Part shown: positions 45,083 through 54,923 of the stretch, one piece after another
How positions within the stretch are numbered: the stretch's first letter is position 1
Layout: the number at the start of each line of letters is the position of its first letter
Assembly (NCBI RefSeq): GCF_002873335.1
Contig: NZ_MCUW01000010.1
Span: 1-64,000 of the forward strand
Length of the DNA: 64,000 nt
Reading direction: 5' to 3'
From: Vibrio sp. 10N.286.49.B1
Lineage (GTDB): Bacteria > Pseudomonadota > Gammaproteobacteria > Enterobacterales > Vibrionaceae
Notes under the pieces: generated by a model
Databases searched by the model: none
What the model saw: only the letters and a program-made list of their open reading frames with translations
What the model was told of the DNA's origin: nothing
Translations under genes and position numbers: made by a program

Positions 45083-45375
45083 TTAAACTACCTTTAAAAC
45101 AAATGATTAGATGATATTAACAGTCCTTCCTTTGACGTGGAGCTACTTTACCTAGCAATGAAAGGAATGAAAAAATATGAGCTATTAATGGTTTGAATAG
45201 ATGGGGTAGAAGAAAGCTTGCAATCGAGATAATAAGTGAGCGTGGGAAGGATATTGCTACTTACAAAAAAGCCAAGCCTTATATGAATAAGACTTGGCTG
45301 AGCATTGCTGACGACCGATATTAGCGATTGAGCCGCGAATATAGGACGCCATCTAAGTCACGGTAGGTGACGGTG
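45083..45375. other. Non-coding region with RND-operon terminator
   Basis: This 293 bp gap contains the promoter side of the glycine-zipper gene and, at 45265-45299, a terminator hairpin for the RND genes. Nothing else was seen. Confidence 0.5.
45265..45299 (-). terminator. Terminator of the RND pump operon
   Basis: The stem AGCCAAG-C-CTTAT / ATAAG-A-CTTGGCT (one mismatch, loop ATGA) is preceded by six A on the plus strand, a U-tract for the minus-strand transcript. Confidence 0.8.
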
Positions 45376-48300
45376 TTACTCTATCGCTGTCGCATCATTC
45401 TTCATCGAACGTTTTTGATTGCAATACTCACGCAACCTTTGCAGTGCGATAAAGAATACCGGGACCAGTACACACCCAATCGCGGTTGCTGCTAGCATGC
45501 CACCAAAGCTTGCAAGCCCCAACGCATTACGGCTTGCAGAACCAGCACCGCTGGCGATAACGAGCGGTAATACGCCAAGAATGAATGAAAAGGCAGTCAT
45601 CATGACGGCGCGAATACGTAAGGCGATGGCTTGCTTGGCTGACTCCATAATCGATAGTTTGGATTCTTCTCTCAGCACTTTAGCAAACTCAACGATTAAT
45701 ATTGCGTTTCGACTTGCCATACCAATAAGAAGGACTAGGCCGACTTGGGTATACAGGTTAATCGTGCCACCCGCTGCGAATACAAGCCCCAGCGCGCCAA
45801 TTAAACCAGTGGGTACACAAAGAATAATAGCCATCGGAATTAACCAACTTTCGTATTGCGCGACTAGGAACAAGTAGGTAAACAAAAGCGCCAATGCAAA
45901 CAGGTAAGGCGCAGCATCGCCTGCCGCTAATTCCTGATAAGTCATGCCTGTCCATTCATACGCGTAACCAGATGGAAGGACAGAATCAGCGAGACGTTCC
46001 ATTTCTGCGATGGCTTCACCAGAACTGAAGCCTTGTGCAGGGATAGCCAGTATTTGCGCGGTATTGTAAAGGTTATAGCGCGCCGTGTTATCTGATCCTA
46101 CAAGAGGTTCATAGCGAGCAAAGGTCGAAATGGCCACCATTTTTCCGCTCTCTGATTGTACATAAAGTCGGCTTAGGTCTCTTTCGTTGTTTCTAAACTC
46201 TTGCTCGGCAAGCAGGTTGACCTGATAGTTTTTGCCGTATTTTGTGAAGTCATTGACGTACAAATTACCCATCATAGCGGACAGTGTCAGGTTGACGTCT
46301 TGCAGGTCAACACCCAGTGCTAGCGCCTTAGCGCGATCAATATCCAGATAAAGTTGTGGTACGTTGGCGCTATAGGTAGTAAACGCCATCGCAATCTTTT
46401 CTGATTGGTTGAGTGCATTAAGATAGCTATCTAACGCGGGTGCCATTGCTTCGACTGAGCGCCCATTTAGGTCTTCAATCTGCAGTGTTAAGCCGCCAGC
46501 ATTCCCTAGTCCCGGTATCGCAGGCATAGAGAAAGCCATCCCTGAAACATCACTATTTTTATCGATGATGGCTTGAGCCTGTGCGACCAGTGCGAATTCA
46601 CTTTGTTCCGCATTTGGGCGCTCACTCCAATCATCAAGTACCACAATCATCATGCCTGAGTTGGGGGATGATGCGCCTTTGAGTAATGAATACCCCTTGG
46701 CGGCAATAACGTGCTTTATGCCATCAAGTGAGGAAAGTTCATTAACCATCTGGTCAACCATCAGGTCAGTTCGGTCGAGTGCGGAAGCTTCAGGAAGATT
46801 GACGTCAATAATGAATGAGCCTTGATCTTCGGCCGGAATGAAGTCCGTTGGCGTCGTGACGACTAAGGTATAAATCCCGCCTAAAATAGCGGCAAAAAGA
46901 CAAGCAGACAGGACTAATCGACGACCTAGGAAACTAACCGAGCTAACATAGCCACCGGTGACAGTGGTGACCAACTTGTTGAAGGCAGCAAGTATGCCAC
47001 GTTTTTTCTTCTCCTCATGTTTGAGCATCACGGCACACAATGCCGGAGTAAGGGTCAATGCCACAATGGTTGAAATGATGGTTGAAACGGAAATGGTCAC
47101 ACCAAACTGCTGATACATTTGGCCGACCATGCCTGGTGCAATGGAGACAGGACCAAATACCGCAAGCAGAACCAATGCGGAGGCCACGAGTGGCGCTGTC
47201 ACTTCTTTCATCGCCTTTGAGGTCGCCGATTTAGCATCGAGATGTTCTTCTTCCATCAAACGTTCGACGTTCTCGATGACGACAATCGCGGCATCCACGA
47301 CCACACCTATCGCTAAGATAAGCCCAAACATGGAGATGGTGTTGATATCAATGCCCATCGCGGCCATCACCACGAATGTGCCAATCAAAGAGACCGGAAT
47401 CGCGATAGCAGGAATGAGGGTAGCGCGCCAGCTTTGTAAGAATAAATAAGTAACCGCGATGACAAGTAAAACAGCGATATACAGGGTCTCAAATACCTCG
47501 TCCATTGAGACCTTAATAAAGGTCGTGGAGTCATAAGACACCTCATATGCCATGCCTTGTGGAAAGCGTTTGCTTAGGTTTTCCATCGTGCTTCGTACAT
47601 CTTCGGCAACCTGCACCGCGTTGGCACCCGGCGCTTGATAAATCGCAAGGATAGGACTGTCTTTACCAGAAAATGTGGCTATTGCAGCGTAAGTTTCTGC
47701 TCCGAGTTCAACGCGTGCAACGTCTTTAAGGTGAACAAAGCTACCGTCATTATTTGAAGCCAAGATGATGTTTTCAAATTCGTCGGCGTCGAGTAATCGT
47801 CCTTTGGTTTGAATCGTGTATTGGAATACTTGATTGCCTGCGGTCGGTCTTTCTCCAATTTTACCCGCTGCAACGGTCGTATTTTGTGCAGCGATGGCAT
47901 TGGCTATTTGTGACGCTGTCACATGTCTGGCGGCCATCTTCTCTGGATTGAGCCACACCCTCATGGAATAGTTTTGCTCTCCAATGACTTGTACCTTACC
48001 TACGCCTTCGACACGAAGTAGCGCGTCTTTAATATTGAGTGAGGCGTAGTTAGAAAGATAGAGGTTGTCGAACTTTTCTTCGGGAGAATACGGGCTGACG
48101 GTCATCAAGATTGAGTTGGCCACCTTCTCTACGGTGACGCCTTGACGCTTAACCTCTTCAGGCAGCTTTGCCATTGCCTTATTTACCCTATTTTGCACTA
48201 GGACCTGAGCTTTATCGGGGTCAGTGCCAATATCAAACGTAACATAAGCTAAATAGGTGTTGTCATTATTGGATTTAGATTCGAGGTAAATCATACCCTC

Positions 48301-48516
48301 GACACCATTAATTTCTTGTTCAACGACAGTGGCGACGGTGTCACGAATGGTGTTGTGATCAGCGCCAGGGTAGACTGCGAAAATCTCAATTGAAGGGGGG
48401 ACAATATTAGGAAATTGAGAAACCGGCATTTTTGCTAAGGTGAGAAGACCGGCAATGGTCATCACGATGGATAGTACTATCGCAAACTTAGGGCGGTTAA
48501 TAAAAAATTCAGCCAT
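45376..48516 (-). CDS. RND multidrug efflux pump inner-membrane subunit (AcrB/MexB type)
   Basis: This 1046-residue HAE1-type RND transporter has twelve TM helices and two large periplasmic loops. Hallmarks are MAEFFINRPKFAIVLSIVMT at the N-terminus, the TM4 proton-relay Asp pair in AIGVVVDAAIVVIENVERLM, and TM10-12 with GLVLLIGMASRNAILIVEFA. The length is typical of AcrB. It exports hydrophobic drugs, bile salts or detergents by proton antiport through a TolC-type channel, which is not encoded here. It follows its adaptor gene after 4 bp. Confidence 0.94.
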   Translation of the reverse strand: MAEFFINRPKFAIVLSIVMTIAGLLTLAKMPVSQFPNIVPPSIEIFAVYPGADHNTIRDTVATVVEQEINGVEGMIYLESKSNNDNTYLAYVTFDIGTDPDKAQVLVQNRVNKAMAKLPEEVKRQGVTVEKVANSILMTVSPYSPEEKFDNLYLSNYASLNIKDALLRVEGVGKVQVIGEQNYSMRVWLNPEKMAARHVTASQIANAIAAQNTTVAAGKIGERPTAGNQVFQYTIQTKGRLLDADEFENIILASNNDGSFVHLKDVARVELGAETYAAIATFSGKDSPILAIYQAPGANAVQVAEDVRSTMENLSKRFPQGMAYEVSYDSTTFIKVSMDEVFETLYIAVLLVIAVTYLFLQSWRATLIPAIAIPVSLIGTFVVMAAMGIDINTISMFGLILAIGVVVDAAIVVIENVERLMEEEHLDAKSATSKAMKEVTAPLVASALVLLAVFGPVSIAPGMVGQMYQQFGVTISVSTIISTIVALTLTPALCAVMLKHEEKKKRGILAAFNKLVTTVTGGYVSSVSFLGRRLVLSACLFAAILGGIYTLVVTTPTDFIPAEDQGSFIIDVNLPEASALDRTDLMVDQMVNELSSLDGIKHVIAAKGYSLLKGASSPNSGMMIVVLDDWSERPNAEQSEFALVAQAQAIIDKNSDVSGMAFSMPAIPGLGNAGGLTLQIEDLNGRSVEAMAPALDSYLNALNQSEKIAMAFTTYSANVPQLYLDIDRAKALALGVDLQDVNLTLSAMMGNLYVNDFTKYGKNYQVNLLAEQEFRNNERDLSRLYVQSESGKMVAISTFARYEPLVGSDNTARYNLYNTAQILAIPAQGFSSGEAIAEMERLADSVLPSGYAYEWTGMTYQELAAGDAAPYLFALALLFTYLFLVAQYESWLIPMAIILCVPTGLIGALGLVFAAGGTINLYTQVGLVLLIGMASRNAILIVEFAKVLREESKLSIMESAKQAIALRIRAVMMTAFSFILGVLPLVIASGAGSASRNALGLASFGGMLAATAIGCVLVPVFFIALQRLREYCNQKRSMKNDATAIE

Positions 48517-48520
48517 CTTG

Positions 48521-49627
48521 TTACCCTCGCTGATTGACTTCGACTTCCGTACCTAACCGAATAGCTTGTAATCCTTTTACTACTATTTGTTCACCAACGG
48601 ATAAGCCTGACTCGACTAACCATTGATCATTAACGCGTTCACCGACTTCAAGATATTTGGCTTCAATAATGTTGTTATCGTTGACGACAAGTACATAGCG
48701 ACCCTGTTGATTTTCTTGAACGGCGTGTTGTGGGATGAATATGGAGGATGTTGGGGATTTATCAATACTGGTTACGGTAACAAATTGTCCAGGAATCAAT
48801 AGATTATCAGGGTTAGGGAACTTAACTCTGAAACGAATTGACCCATTTAAACTGTCCATATGATTATCAATAAAGTTGGATTCACCTAAGTGATCATATT
48901 CGGCGCCATTAGCGAGCTTAAGTGAGAAGTCTGGGGGAATAATATCGCCGCCTTCAAAGAGCTGTTTTTGAAGGTTGTTGACGTGCTGCTTCTCGTCTAG
49001 TTGGATATTAACGTAGACAGAGTCAAAACTGATGATTTGAATCAATGGGCCAGTATCGGGGCCAACCAGTGCACCCTGGCTGTAGTCACTCGCGCCGATA
49101 ATTCCGTCAAAAGGAGCGGTGATTTGTGTATAAGAAAGCTCCAGCTTGGCTCGAGATAGCTCAGATTTTGCTGCTTCTATTTTCGCCAGAGAAGAGGTCC
49201 GCTCTGCGGTGAGTTGATCAAGTTCTAAAGAAGAGAGTGCTTGTTTGGCCACCAATGCCATCGCTTTTTTATGTTTCTTGTCGATGATATTAAATTCAGC
49301 CACGATTTCTTTTAATGCTGCATCAAGACGCTGAATTTCAATCTCGAACATTGCAGGATCAATTTCAAACAACAAGTCTCCTTTTGTTACATGCTCTCCC
49401 TCAGTAAAGTGACGAGACTTTAGGTACCCCGATACACGAGGAACAATATCCACCTTTTGGATGGCCGCGGTTTTCCCAATAAACTGCTCTTGGTGGTAAT
49501 AAAGCTGAGTGTCAATGGTCAGGACATCAACCGAAGGCGTGACGTCTGTGACGCTTTCAGGCTGAGAGTGACAAGCCGCTAACATCAGCGGGAGTAGGCA
49601 AGCTATGAGCGTTTTGGAGTGGCGCAT
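48521..49627 (-). CDS. RND efflux periplasmic adaptor (membrane fusion protein)
   Basis: This 368-residue MFP of the AcrA/MexA family has a lipoprotein signal peptide (LIACLLPLMLAACHSQPE, lipobox LAAC). Lipoyl half-motifs (VDIVPRVSGYLKSRHFTEGE and QITAPFDGIIGASDYSQGAL) flank a helical hairpin of about 75 residues. Beta-barrel and membrane-proximal domains follow. It links the RND transporter to an outer-membrane channel. First gene of the two-gene operon. An inverted repeat GATACT/AGTATC lies about 52 bp upstream of its start. Confidence 0.92.
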   Translation of the reverse strand: MRHSKTLIACLLPLMLAACHSQPESVTDVTPSVDVLTIDTQLYYHQEQFIGKTAAIQKVDIVPRVSGYLKSRHFTEGEHVTKGDLLFEIDPAMFEIEIQRLDAALKEIVAEFNIIDKKHKKAMALVAKQALSSLELDQLTAERTSSLAKIEAAKSELSRAKLELSYTQITAPFDGIIGASDYSQGALVGPDTGPLIQIISFDSVYVNIQLDEKQHVNNLQKQLFEGGDIIPPDFSLKLANGAEYDHLGESNFIDNHMDSLNGSIRFRVKFPNPDNLLIPGQFVTVTSIDKSPTSSIFIPQHAVQENQQGRYVLVVNDNNIIEAKYLEVGERVNDQWLVESGLSVGEQIVVKGLQAIRLGTEVEVNQRG

Positions 49628-49678
49628 GAGGACCTCTGGTATGGGTAAGGGAGGCGCTCATCATATTTTTGATTTAAT

Positions 49679-49697
49679 GATACTTCTAATTAGTATC
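49679..49697. promoter_or_regulatory. Inverted repeat upstream of the RND operon
   Basis: GATACT-TCTAATT-AGTATC forms a 6-bp dyad with a 7-bp centre in the promoter region of the adaptor gene. The regulator is unknown; the adjacent LysR gene is one candidate. Confidence 0.4.
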
Positions 49698-49856
49698 TAT
49701 TCGATATTCAGGTTTGTTGCGACAGTTGTCATCATTTTTTTGATAAAAAAAGAACTGAATATTTGATTTTTTGTAACATAACGCTGTTTTCTGCATTGGA
49801 AATAAAAAATATCCATCTTAAAAATAGATAGTTAATAATAGTTCGATTTCTTTGTT

Positions 49857-50741
49857 CTAACTGCATGGCGTGCTTTTAAAAAGCGATTCGATTTGCTCAA
49901 GTAAGAATTGATGGATGTCAGTGGAGGACTGATTTTTTGGCCAGATCACATCATACTGCAACTGCAGTTGTGTCTGGGCAAATTCAGGCTGTAAAGTGAT
50001 GAGGCCTTGTGGTTTGTCGCCTAACTGAAGGAGGAATCCCCATCCAAGCCCCGATTTAATCAAGGTTAGGAGGTTAGCGTACCCATTGGTTTCGCACAGC
50101 GACGATGACATCTTAAAGCTATCATGAAGGATTTTGTTTTCAAGTATTGAAGAGCTTATTACCTGAGTGTGCGCTAAAAGGTCATCATTCGAGATGTGAC
50201 ACTTCTTTGCTAACGGATGTCGATGCCCACATACAATATCAATATTGCCGTATCCGATGGCTCTGAATTCATAAAACTGGCTATTCCCTTCGACGCTTGG
50301 AGTCAGGGCGAAATCTACATGCTGACTTCGTGTGCGATCTAATATCTCTTGAGTCCCCAAACTCAATACCGATAACTTGAGATCAGGCCATTGGCGTTGT
50401 AGAGCACTGAAAATCGCTCCGAACGGCATTAAGTCAATATTTTCGTCAATTGCCACGGTAAAGTTTGCGGGGATACCCATCGACAATTGCTGGGCGTTGC
50501 GGGTGAATCGCTCGATACTGTCAACGGCCACTTTGGCTCCGTCGTACAAGCTTCTTCCTGCGTCGGTGAGTTGAGGGTATTTCCCCTCTCGGTCAAAAAG
50601 TAATACGCCCAATTCATCTTCCAGTCGTGCGATATTCCCACTGATGGTCGCAAGGTGTTTCCCTAACAAACGTCCAGCGGCGCTAAAAGAACCAGAGTCT
50701 GCAGCGGCAATAAAGCATTTTAATAAATCAGGTTTAATCAT
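49857..50741 (-). CDS. LysR-family transcriptional regulator
   Basis: The protein has 294 residues from ATG 50741; the open frame continues to 50795 but the family begins at MIKPDLLKCFIAAADSGSFS. The N-terminal winged helix-turn-helix (SAAGRLLGKHLATISGNIAR, LEDELGVLLFDRE) is followed by a LysR substrate-binding domain. It is divergent from the serine hydrolase gene, with a 122 bp shared promoter region, the classic LysR-target arrangement. It is also co-oriented with the RND operon 229 bp downstream, so either could be its target. Confidence 0.9.
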   Translation of the reverse strand: MIKPDLLKCFIAAADSGSFSAAGRLLGKHLATISGNIARLEDELGVLLFDREGKYPQLTDAGRSLYDGAKVAVDSIERFTRNAQQLSMGIPANFTVAIDENIDLMPFGAIFSALQRQWPDLKLSVLSLGTQEILDRTRSQHVDFALTPSVEGNSQFYEFRAIGYGNIDIVCGHRHPLAKKCHISNDDLLAHTQVISSSILENKILHDSFKMSSSLCETNGYANLLTLIKSGLGWGFLLQLGDKPQGLITLQPEFAQTQLQLQYDVIWPKNQSSTDIHQFLLEQIESLFKSTPCS

Positions 50742-50863
50742 GAACGGCTTCTCGTTATTAATCCTATGTAAATACCATAGGAAACCTATTATCACCTATT
50801 GAAAATATTATAGATAATGAACGAAATTTCGACAAGTCCCCTTAAACACTGAAGAGGCTCATT

Positions 50864-52060
50864 ATGAATAACGCCATTAAAAAACTAGCCGTTGTGGTTT
50901 CACTCGCCACCTCAATAAGCCTTGCTTATGCAGAGACGTCACCATCGAACCAAGTACCATTGAACATTGATACTTGGCAGCAGCAGCGCCACGTTGGGCA
51001 AGCGGCGATGCCAACGTTTTATCCCAATATGTTGGCGGTGAATGCTCAAGATGTGTTTAGGGTAGACCACCAGCAACGTGATTATAATCTGCATGAAATC
51101 CCATCCGTTGCGCGTATTTTAAATCACCCTGCGACTGGCTCAGTTGTCATTATGACGACAGAAGGAAAGGTCTTACTGGAACAGTATCGTAATGGTCATA
51201 ACCGAGATACGACGTTTTCTGATCAATCTGCGACAAAATCTATTGGTTACATTTTGTTGAACAAGGCGATTGCCGACGGAAAAATTAAGCTTACCGATAA
51301 GGTAGAAAAGTTTATTCCGTCTATAGGTTCTGGATTTAGAGGTCGAACGGTGGGTGATGTTGCCGCGATGAACGTTAACCATGCGGTTGCTGAGTTGGCG
51401 GCTTATACTGGTGACCCGAAAGCGTTAGATAATTTTGATAAAGATGAAAGGGTTATCGGACTGCAACGTAACGATGAGCGCATTGAGTTACGTGAGTGGA
51501 TCGAATCGATCGAAAAAATGGATGAAACCAATGAATGGCAAGGTGATATCGCCAATTATGCAACCATTAACACCAGCGTGATTGGTTGGTTGGTTGAAGC
51601 GGCTACCGGTGTTGCTCTCGATAAACAAGTACGTGACTTGTTCCATGAGGTCGGTGGAGAAAATACCATGTTTATGGGAACAGATTTTGAGGGTACCCCC
51701 GTTATTGGTGCCTCTATGATGTCATCAACGATTGACTTCGCCCGTTATGGCCGTCTGCTGATCAGTAACAAAAATCAAGCGAAAAAAGATATGAAAGATG
51801 CTCATAAAATGGGAGAGCCAGTCCCCTCATTGCTCACCCATATTGATAGCCATTATTATAAGTCAGCCATCATGAATGAATATGGGTTAGGTCACAGTGG
51901 CTGGGCAGGACAGTTGATTTGGGCGGACCCAGAATCTGGCGTGATTATTGCGATTAATAGTATGGTGCAATCGGAGCTACCTGCGCCCTACGACCACTTC
52001 AACAAAGAATATGAAGCTGTATATGATGTGGTTAAGTATATGAGAGCACAACCTCAATAG
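50864..52060 (+). CDS. Periplasmic serine hydrolase of the beta-lactamase/NylB-like family
   Basis: This 398-residue protein has a Sec signal peptide ending near AYA. The active-site SxxK is in FSDQSATKSIGYILLNKAI. The conserved region IANYATINTSVIGWLVEAAT corresponds to the YxN-bearing loop and resembles 6-aminohexanoate-oligomer hydrolases more than class C beta-lactamases. HSGWAGQLIWADPESGVIIA corresponds to the third motif (HxG in place of KTG). The natural substrate is unknown: an ester, amide or beta-lactam. It is divergent from the LysR gene. The ribosome-binding site is GAAGAGG. Confidence 0.85.
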   Translation: MNNAIKKLAVVVSLATSISLAYAETSPSNQVPLNIDTWQQQRHVGQAAMPTFYPNMLAVNAQDVFRVDHQQRDYNLHEIPSVARILNHPATGSVVIMTTEGKVLLEQYRNGHNRDTTFSDQSATKSIGYILLNKAIADGKIKLTDKVEKFIPSIGSGFRGRTVGDVAAMNVNHAVAELAAYTGDPKALDNFDKDERVIGLQRNDERIELREWIESIEKMDETNEWQGDIANYATINTSVIGWLVEAATGVALDKQVRDLFHEVGGENTMFMGTDFEGTPVIGASMMSSTIDFARYGRLLISNKNQAKKDMKDAHKMGEPVPSLLTHIDSHYYKSAIMNEYGLGHSGWAGQLIWADPESGVIIAINSMVQSELPAPYDHFNKEYEAVYDVVKYMRAQPQ

Positions 52061-52081
52061 CTTAGGGAGGATAGGCTATAA

Positions 52082-52112
52082 AACAAGGGTTGACTGCATG
52101 CCAACCCTTGTT
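52082..52112 (-). terminator. Terminator between serine hydrolase and VOC genes
   Basis: The stem AACAAGGGTTG / CAACCCTTGTT (11 bp) with a 9-nt loop reads into TTTTAT on the minus strand. It may act on both strands. Confidence 0.75.
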
Positions 52113-52129
52113 CATTATTCGTGCGTCGA

Positions 52130-52615
52130 TTACTCGTAATCAGTCGCATATGTCTCTTCGTAAGAATGCGAGTAAAGTTCGAACAAATTTCCAAATGGGT
52201 CTTCTAGATAAACCATCTGCGCCAGTTTGTTGTCGTCTTCGGGGTGATAGCGCATGATATCCATACGAACCTTACCTCCATATTGCTCAGTGCGTTCAAT
52301 AGCGCCAGCAAAGTCATCGGTTTGTAAACAAAAGTGGAAGATACCAAGACGAGAGAAATCAACCTCATGACGCTCTTGGCGCTCTTTCATTTCAAACATT
52401 TCAACACCGATGCCGTCAGAAGTGACGAGGTGTGCAATGTTAAAGCCCTTAAAGCCTTCTCCGAATACCGCGATACACATGCGGCCAATAGCCGTTTCAC
52501 GCTCTTCCATTACTTTTGTATTGTTCATGATAATTTTAAGGCCGAGTGCTTTGGTATAAAACTCAACCGCTTTGTCCATATCGCCAACCATGATCCCTAC
52601 GTGATTCATTTTCAT
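52130..52615 (-). CDS. VOC-superfamily (glyoxalase-like) metalloprotein
   Basis: The protein has about 162 residues from ATG 52615, with a purine-rich GAGTGGA upstream; GTG 52627 is in frame. It contains a vicinal oxygen chelate fold: MNHVGIMVGDMDKAVEFYTK at the start, GIFHFCLQTDDFAGAIERTE, and the metal-site Glu in FGNLFELYSHSYEE. His/Glu ligands are consistent with a lyase, dioxygenase or resistance protein. The substrate cannot be assigned. It is a cytosolic monocistronic gene. Confidence 0.86.
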   Translation of the reverse strand: MKMNHVGIMVGDMDKAVEFYTKALGLKIIMNNTKVMEERETAIGRMCIAVFGEGFKGFNIAHLVTSDGIGVEMFEMKERQERHEVDFSRLGIFHFCLQTDDFAGAIERTEQYGGKVRMDIMRYHPEDDNKLAQMVYLEDPFGNLFELYSHSYEETYATDYE

Positions 52616-52858
52616 AATCTGTTCCACTCTCTTAAGAATTTATGTCGTATTTGTTTCGATGAGGAGAGTATATGGAAAGTAATTAATTATTAGAAATTAT
52701 TAATAATTCTTAAAATTATAATTTTTTGTTATTTAACGATCATCCGCAATACTAAAAAAATGACGATCAGAATGTGTGTAGCCTATTGGTTAATCACCAG
52801 CGTAAATAGGCCACACATATTGGAGTTTTGAGCTGTGGTATAGGTGGGAGAGGCTCAG

Positions 52859-53368
52859 TTATTGAGGAATGATGACTTGGCCAGAAACAATCGGAAACGT
52901 GTCGGTTTGCGGTTTTTTATCCATGTGTACAGTTGTTGAAGTGCCCGCAACATCGTAGGTGACATCGTATCCCGCGACCTGAGTGGAGGTTGTGTATTCG
53001 GTGCTGCAACGCTTTTCTGTGGTGCTCACCGTATCATTTTTTTGAGCATTGTCCTGAATCTTTCTTCCCGTCATCGCACCCGCAACCGTACCAACGGCGG
53101 TCGCGACGGTTTTTCCAGAGCCGCCGCCAACTTGGTTACCCAGTGCAGCGCCCGCGGCAGCGCCTCCTAACGTCCCGAGCACCTTGCCTTCATCTTTGAT
53201 ATCAGCTTGCTTTGTTACGACCACATCATTACAGACTTGATGTGGCGTCTTGATAGATTGGGTGACGGCCTCGACTAGCGTTATGGTTGCGTGAGTCGGT
53301 GCTTCTTCTTTGCATGCTGAGAGTAAAAACACCCCTGTTACTGCTAGCGCCACTGCTTTCATTGTCAT
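52859..53368 (-). CDS. Glycine-zipper 2TM lipoprotein (SlyB / 17-kDa antigen-like)
   Basis: This 169-residue lipoprotein has a signal peptide and lipobox (LAVTGVFLLSACKEEAP, Cys near 19). The glycine-zipper 2TM domain at about 67-103 is recognisable (LGGAAAGAALGNQVGGGSGK, VATAVGTVAGAMTGRKIQDN). A beta-rich C-terminal domain follows with CSTEYTTSTQVAGYDVTYDV. It resembles outer-membrane 17-kDa antigens and SlyB, which influence envelope stability. ATG 53368 has AGGA upstream. Confidence 0.85.
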   Translation of the reverse strand: MTMKAVALAVTGVFLLSACKEEAPTHATITLVEAVTQSIKTPHQVCNDVVVTKQADIKDEGKVLGTLGGAAAGAALGNQVGGGSGKTVATAVGTVAGAMTGRKIQDNAQKNDTVSTTEKRCSTEYTTSTQVAGYDVTYDVAGTSTTVHMDKKPQTDTFPIVSGQVIIPQ

Positions 53369-53547
53369 GTTTTTTCCTAGTTATATTTGGTTTGAGCCGT
53401 ATGGTAAGGCGAAAACTCGCAGCTAAATCAGGGGGAAATGAAGTCTATGTCATTGTCTGGTGAAGAGTCAGAGCAATATTAACGTGGTGTAAAATGGCTT
53501 TCATTTTGGTATGCAGAGCCTCGTGCGAAACCCTGCAGTATGAGTGA

Positions 53548-54462
53548 TTATTGATTAACAGTGTTTAATATTGAGCGTGATTTGAATAGCTTTCTTGGTG
53601 CTTTTGTTAGCAAAATACCTGCTAACAGTGGCAGCATTAGAATTAATGATTGCTGTGAGAGCATCTCATCATTGATATAGGCTGAGATCACCAAGGCAAC
53701 GATGGGGAAAATGAGGAAACAAATTGACGCTTGAAACGGCGTTGATACTTGTCCTAACTTGAAATAAGCAACAATGCCGCCAACACTTGCTATCAAGCCA
53801 AGATAAATGACCGCAGAAATTGAATCCCATGTAAACGTATTAACATGAACATCTTCGCCCAATGCCGATACGACGAACAACACAAGAGAAGCAACAAAGC
53901 AGGGAATCGCGTTGTACGTCAGTACTTGAATATCTTTACAGTGTTTTTGAACTAACACATACATTACAGCGTGTATTGCCACCGCGAGCCCCAATGATAT
54001 CGTGCCGATCATATAGTCCTCTCCACCTATTTTCATCTCGTTGCCTAAGATTAAACATAAGCTGATGACGGCGGTGATGAGCCCTAAAATTTGATGCTTT
54101 GCTAGTCGTAAACCAAGGAATAGGCCCGACATCAGCATAACGACGACCGGCATGTTGGCAAAAATAATAGATGCTAAGCCAGAGGAGATGTATTGCTCTC
54201 CATAAATCATAAGCGTAAATGGAATAGCAAAATACATAAGGGCCACAATAACAATCCATTGACGTTTACCTGCTGGGAACAATAGCGGCTGATTGAAGGC
54301 CTTTGCTAATACAATGAGTAGCGGAGCAGCCAGTAGAAAACGCAGTGCGGTAGCGAAAATGGGAGGGATAGAGTGTAGTGCGACTTCCATAGCAAACCAA
54401 GTGGTTCCCCAAATCAGACAAACAGACAGAAAAAGTAAAAGCGTGAAGGACTTCGAATTCAT
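53548..54462 (-). CDS. EamA/DMT-family transporter
   Basis: The protein has about 304 residues and ten predicted TM helices in two EamA repeats. The N-terminal LLLFLSVCLIWGTTWFAMEV and LRFLLAAPLLIVLAKA are classic DMT motifs. The second repeat has SISAVIYLGLIASVGGIVAY. Substrates in this family are metabolites such as amino acids, usually exported. ATG 54462 was chosen; GTG 54471 is in frame. The gene is divergent from the unknown gene at 54924, separated by a 461 bp region. Confidence 0.88.
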   Translation of the reverse strand: MNSKSFTLLLFLSVCLIWGTTWFAMEVALHSIPPIFATALRFLLAAPLLIVLAKAFNQPLLFPAGKRQWIVIVALMYFAIPFTLMIYGEQYISSGLASIIFANMPVVVMLMSGLFLGLRLAKHQILGLITAVISLCLILGNEMKIGGEDYMIGTISLGLAVAIHAVMYVLVQKHCKDIQVLTYNAIPCFVASLVLFVVSALGEDVHVNTFTWDSISAVIYLGLIASVGGIVAYFKLGQVSTPFQASICFLIFPIVALVISAYINDEMLSQQSLILMLPLLAGILLTKAPRKLFKSRSILNTVNQ

Positions 54463-54923
54463 AGTAACCACTTAAATTAATTATACTTGTAAATCAATGG
54501 GTTGGCGTACTCTTTGACGTGCTACAGTATAGAGGGTTGCTTGGAGAAAAAACGTACTTTTTAGCCCTTTATTTCGTTACTTTATGGCAACAAATTCTCT
54601 TATTGTATTTTTAGTGAAAAATTTTTCTCTTATTGTTGTTATAAATGAAGGTAATATTCTTTGTGTGGTTTTGGGGGCGGTGATCGATTTCTCATAAAAA
54701 TGATGTGTCTTTGGTGGCAAGTGAAACGACGATATTTGGTTAATATGATTCATTAGAGTGGGGTCAATTGCTGGTATTAGTTCGGTAAGTCGTGACTGAT
54801 AATTGATGCTGTGATGAAGCGATCTTATAACTAATTAGTAGGCTTTCAATCTGTCTATCCTATCTTCTAATTGATTTGTTTAAATGATCATCAATATTGC
54901 CAGCCGCCATAAAGGAGATAGAC
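54463..54923. other. Long AT-rich divergent intergenic region
   Basis: This 461 bp region has no supportable gene. It contains a repeated TTCTCTTATTGT (near 54595 and 54626) and runs of A/T, and otherwise nothing distinctive. It ends with a strong AAGGAG before ATG 54924. Confidence 0.45.

Noticed and set aside
53934..53950. TTTACAGTGTTTT, resembling parS2
   Set aside because: Only one half-site is intact, it lies inside the EamA coding region, and the palindrome is broken.
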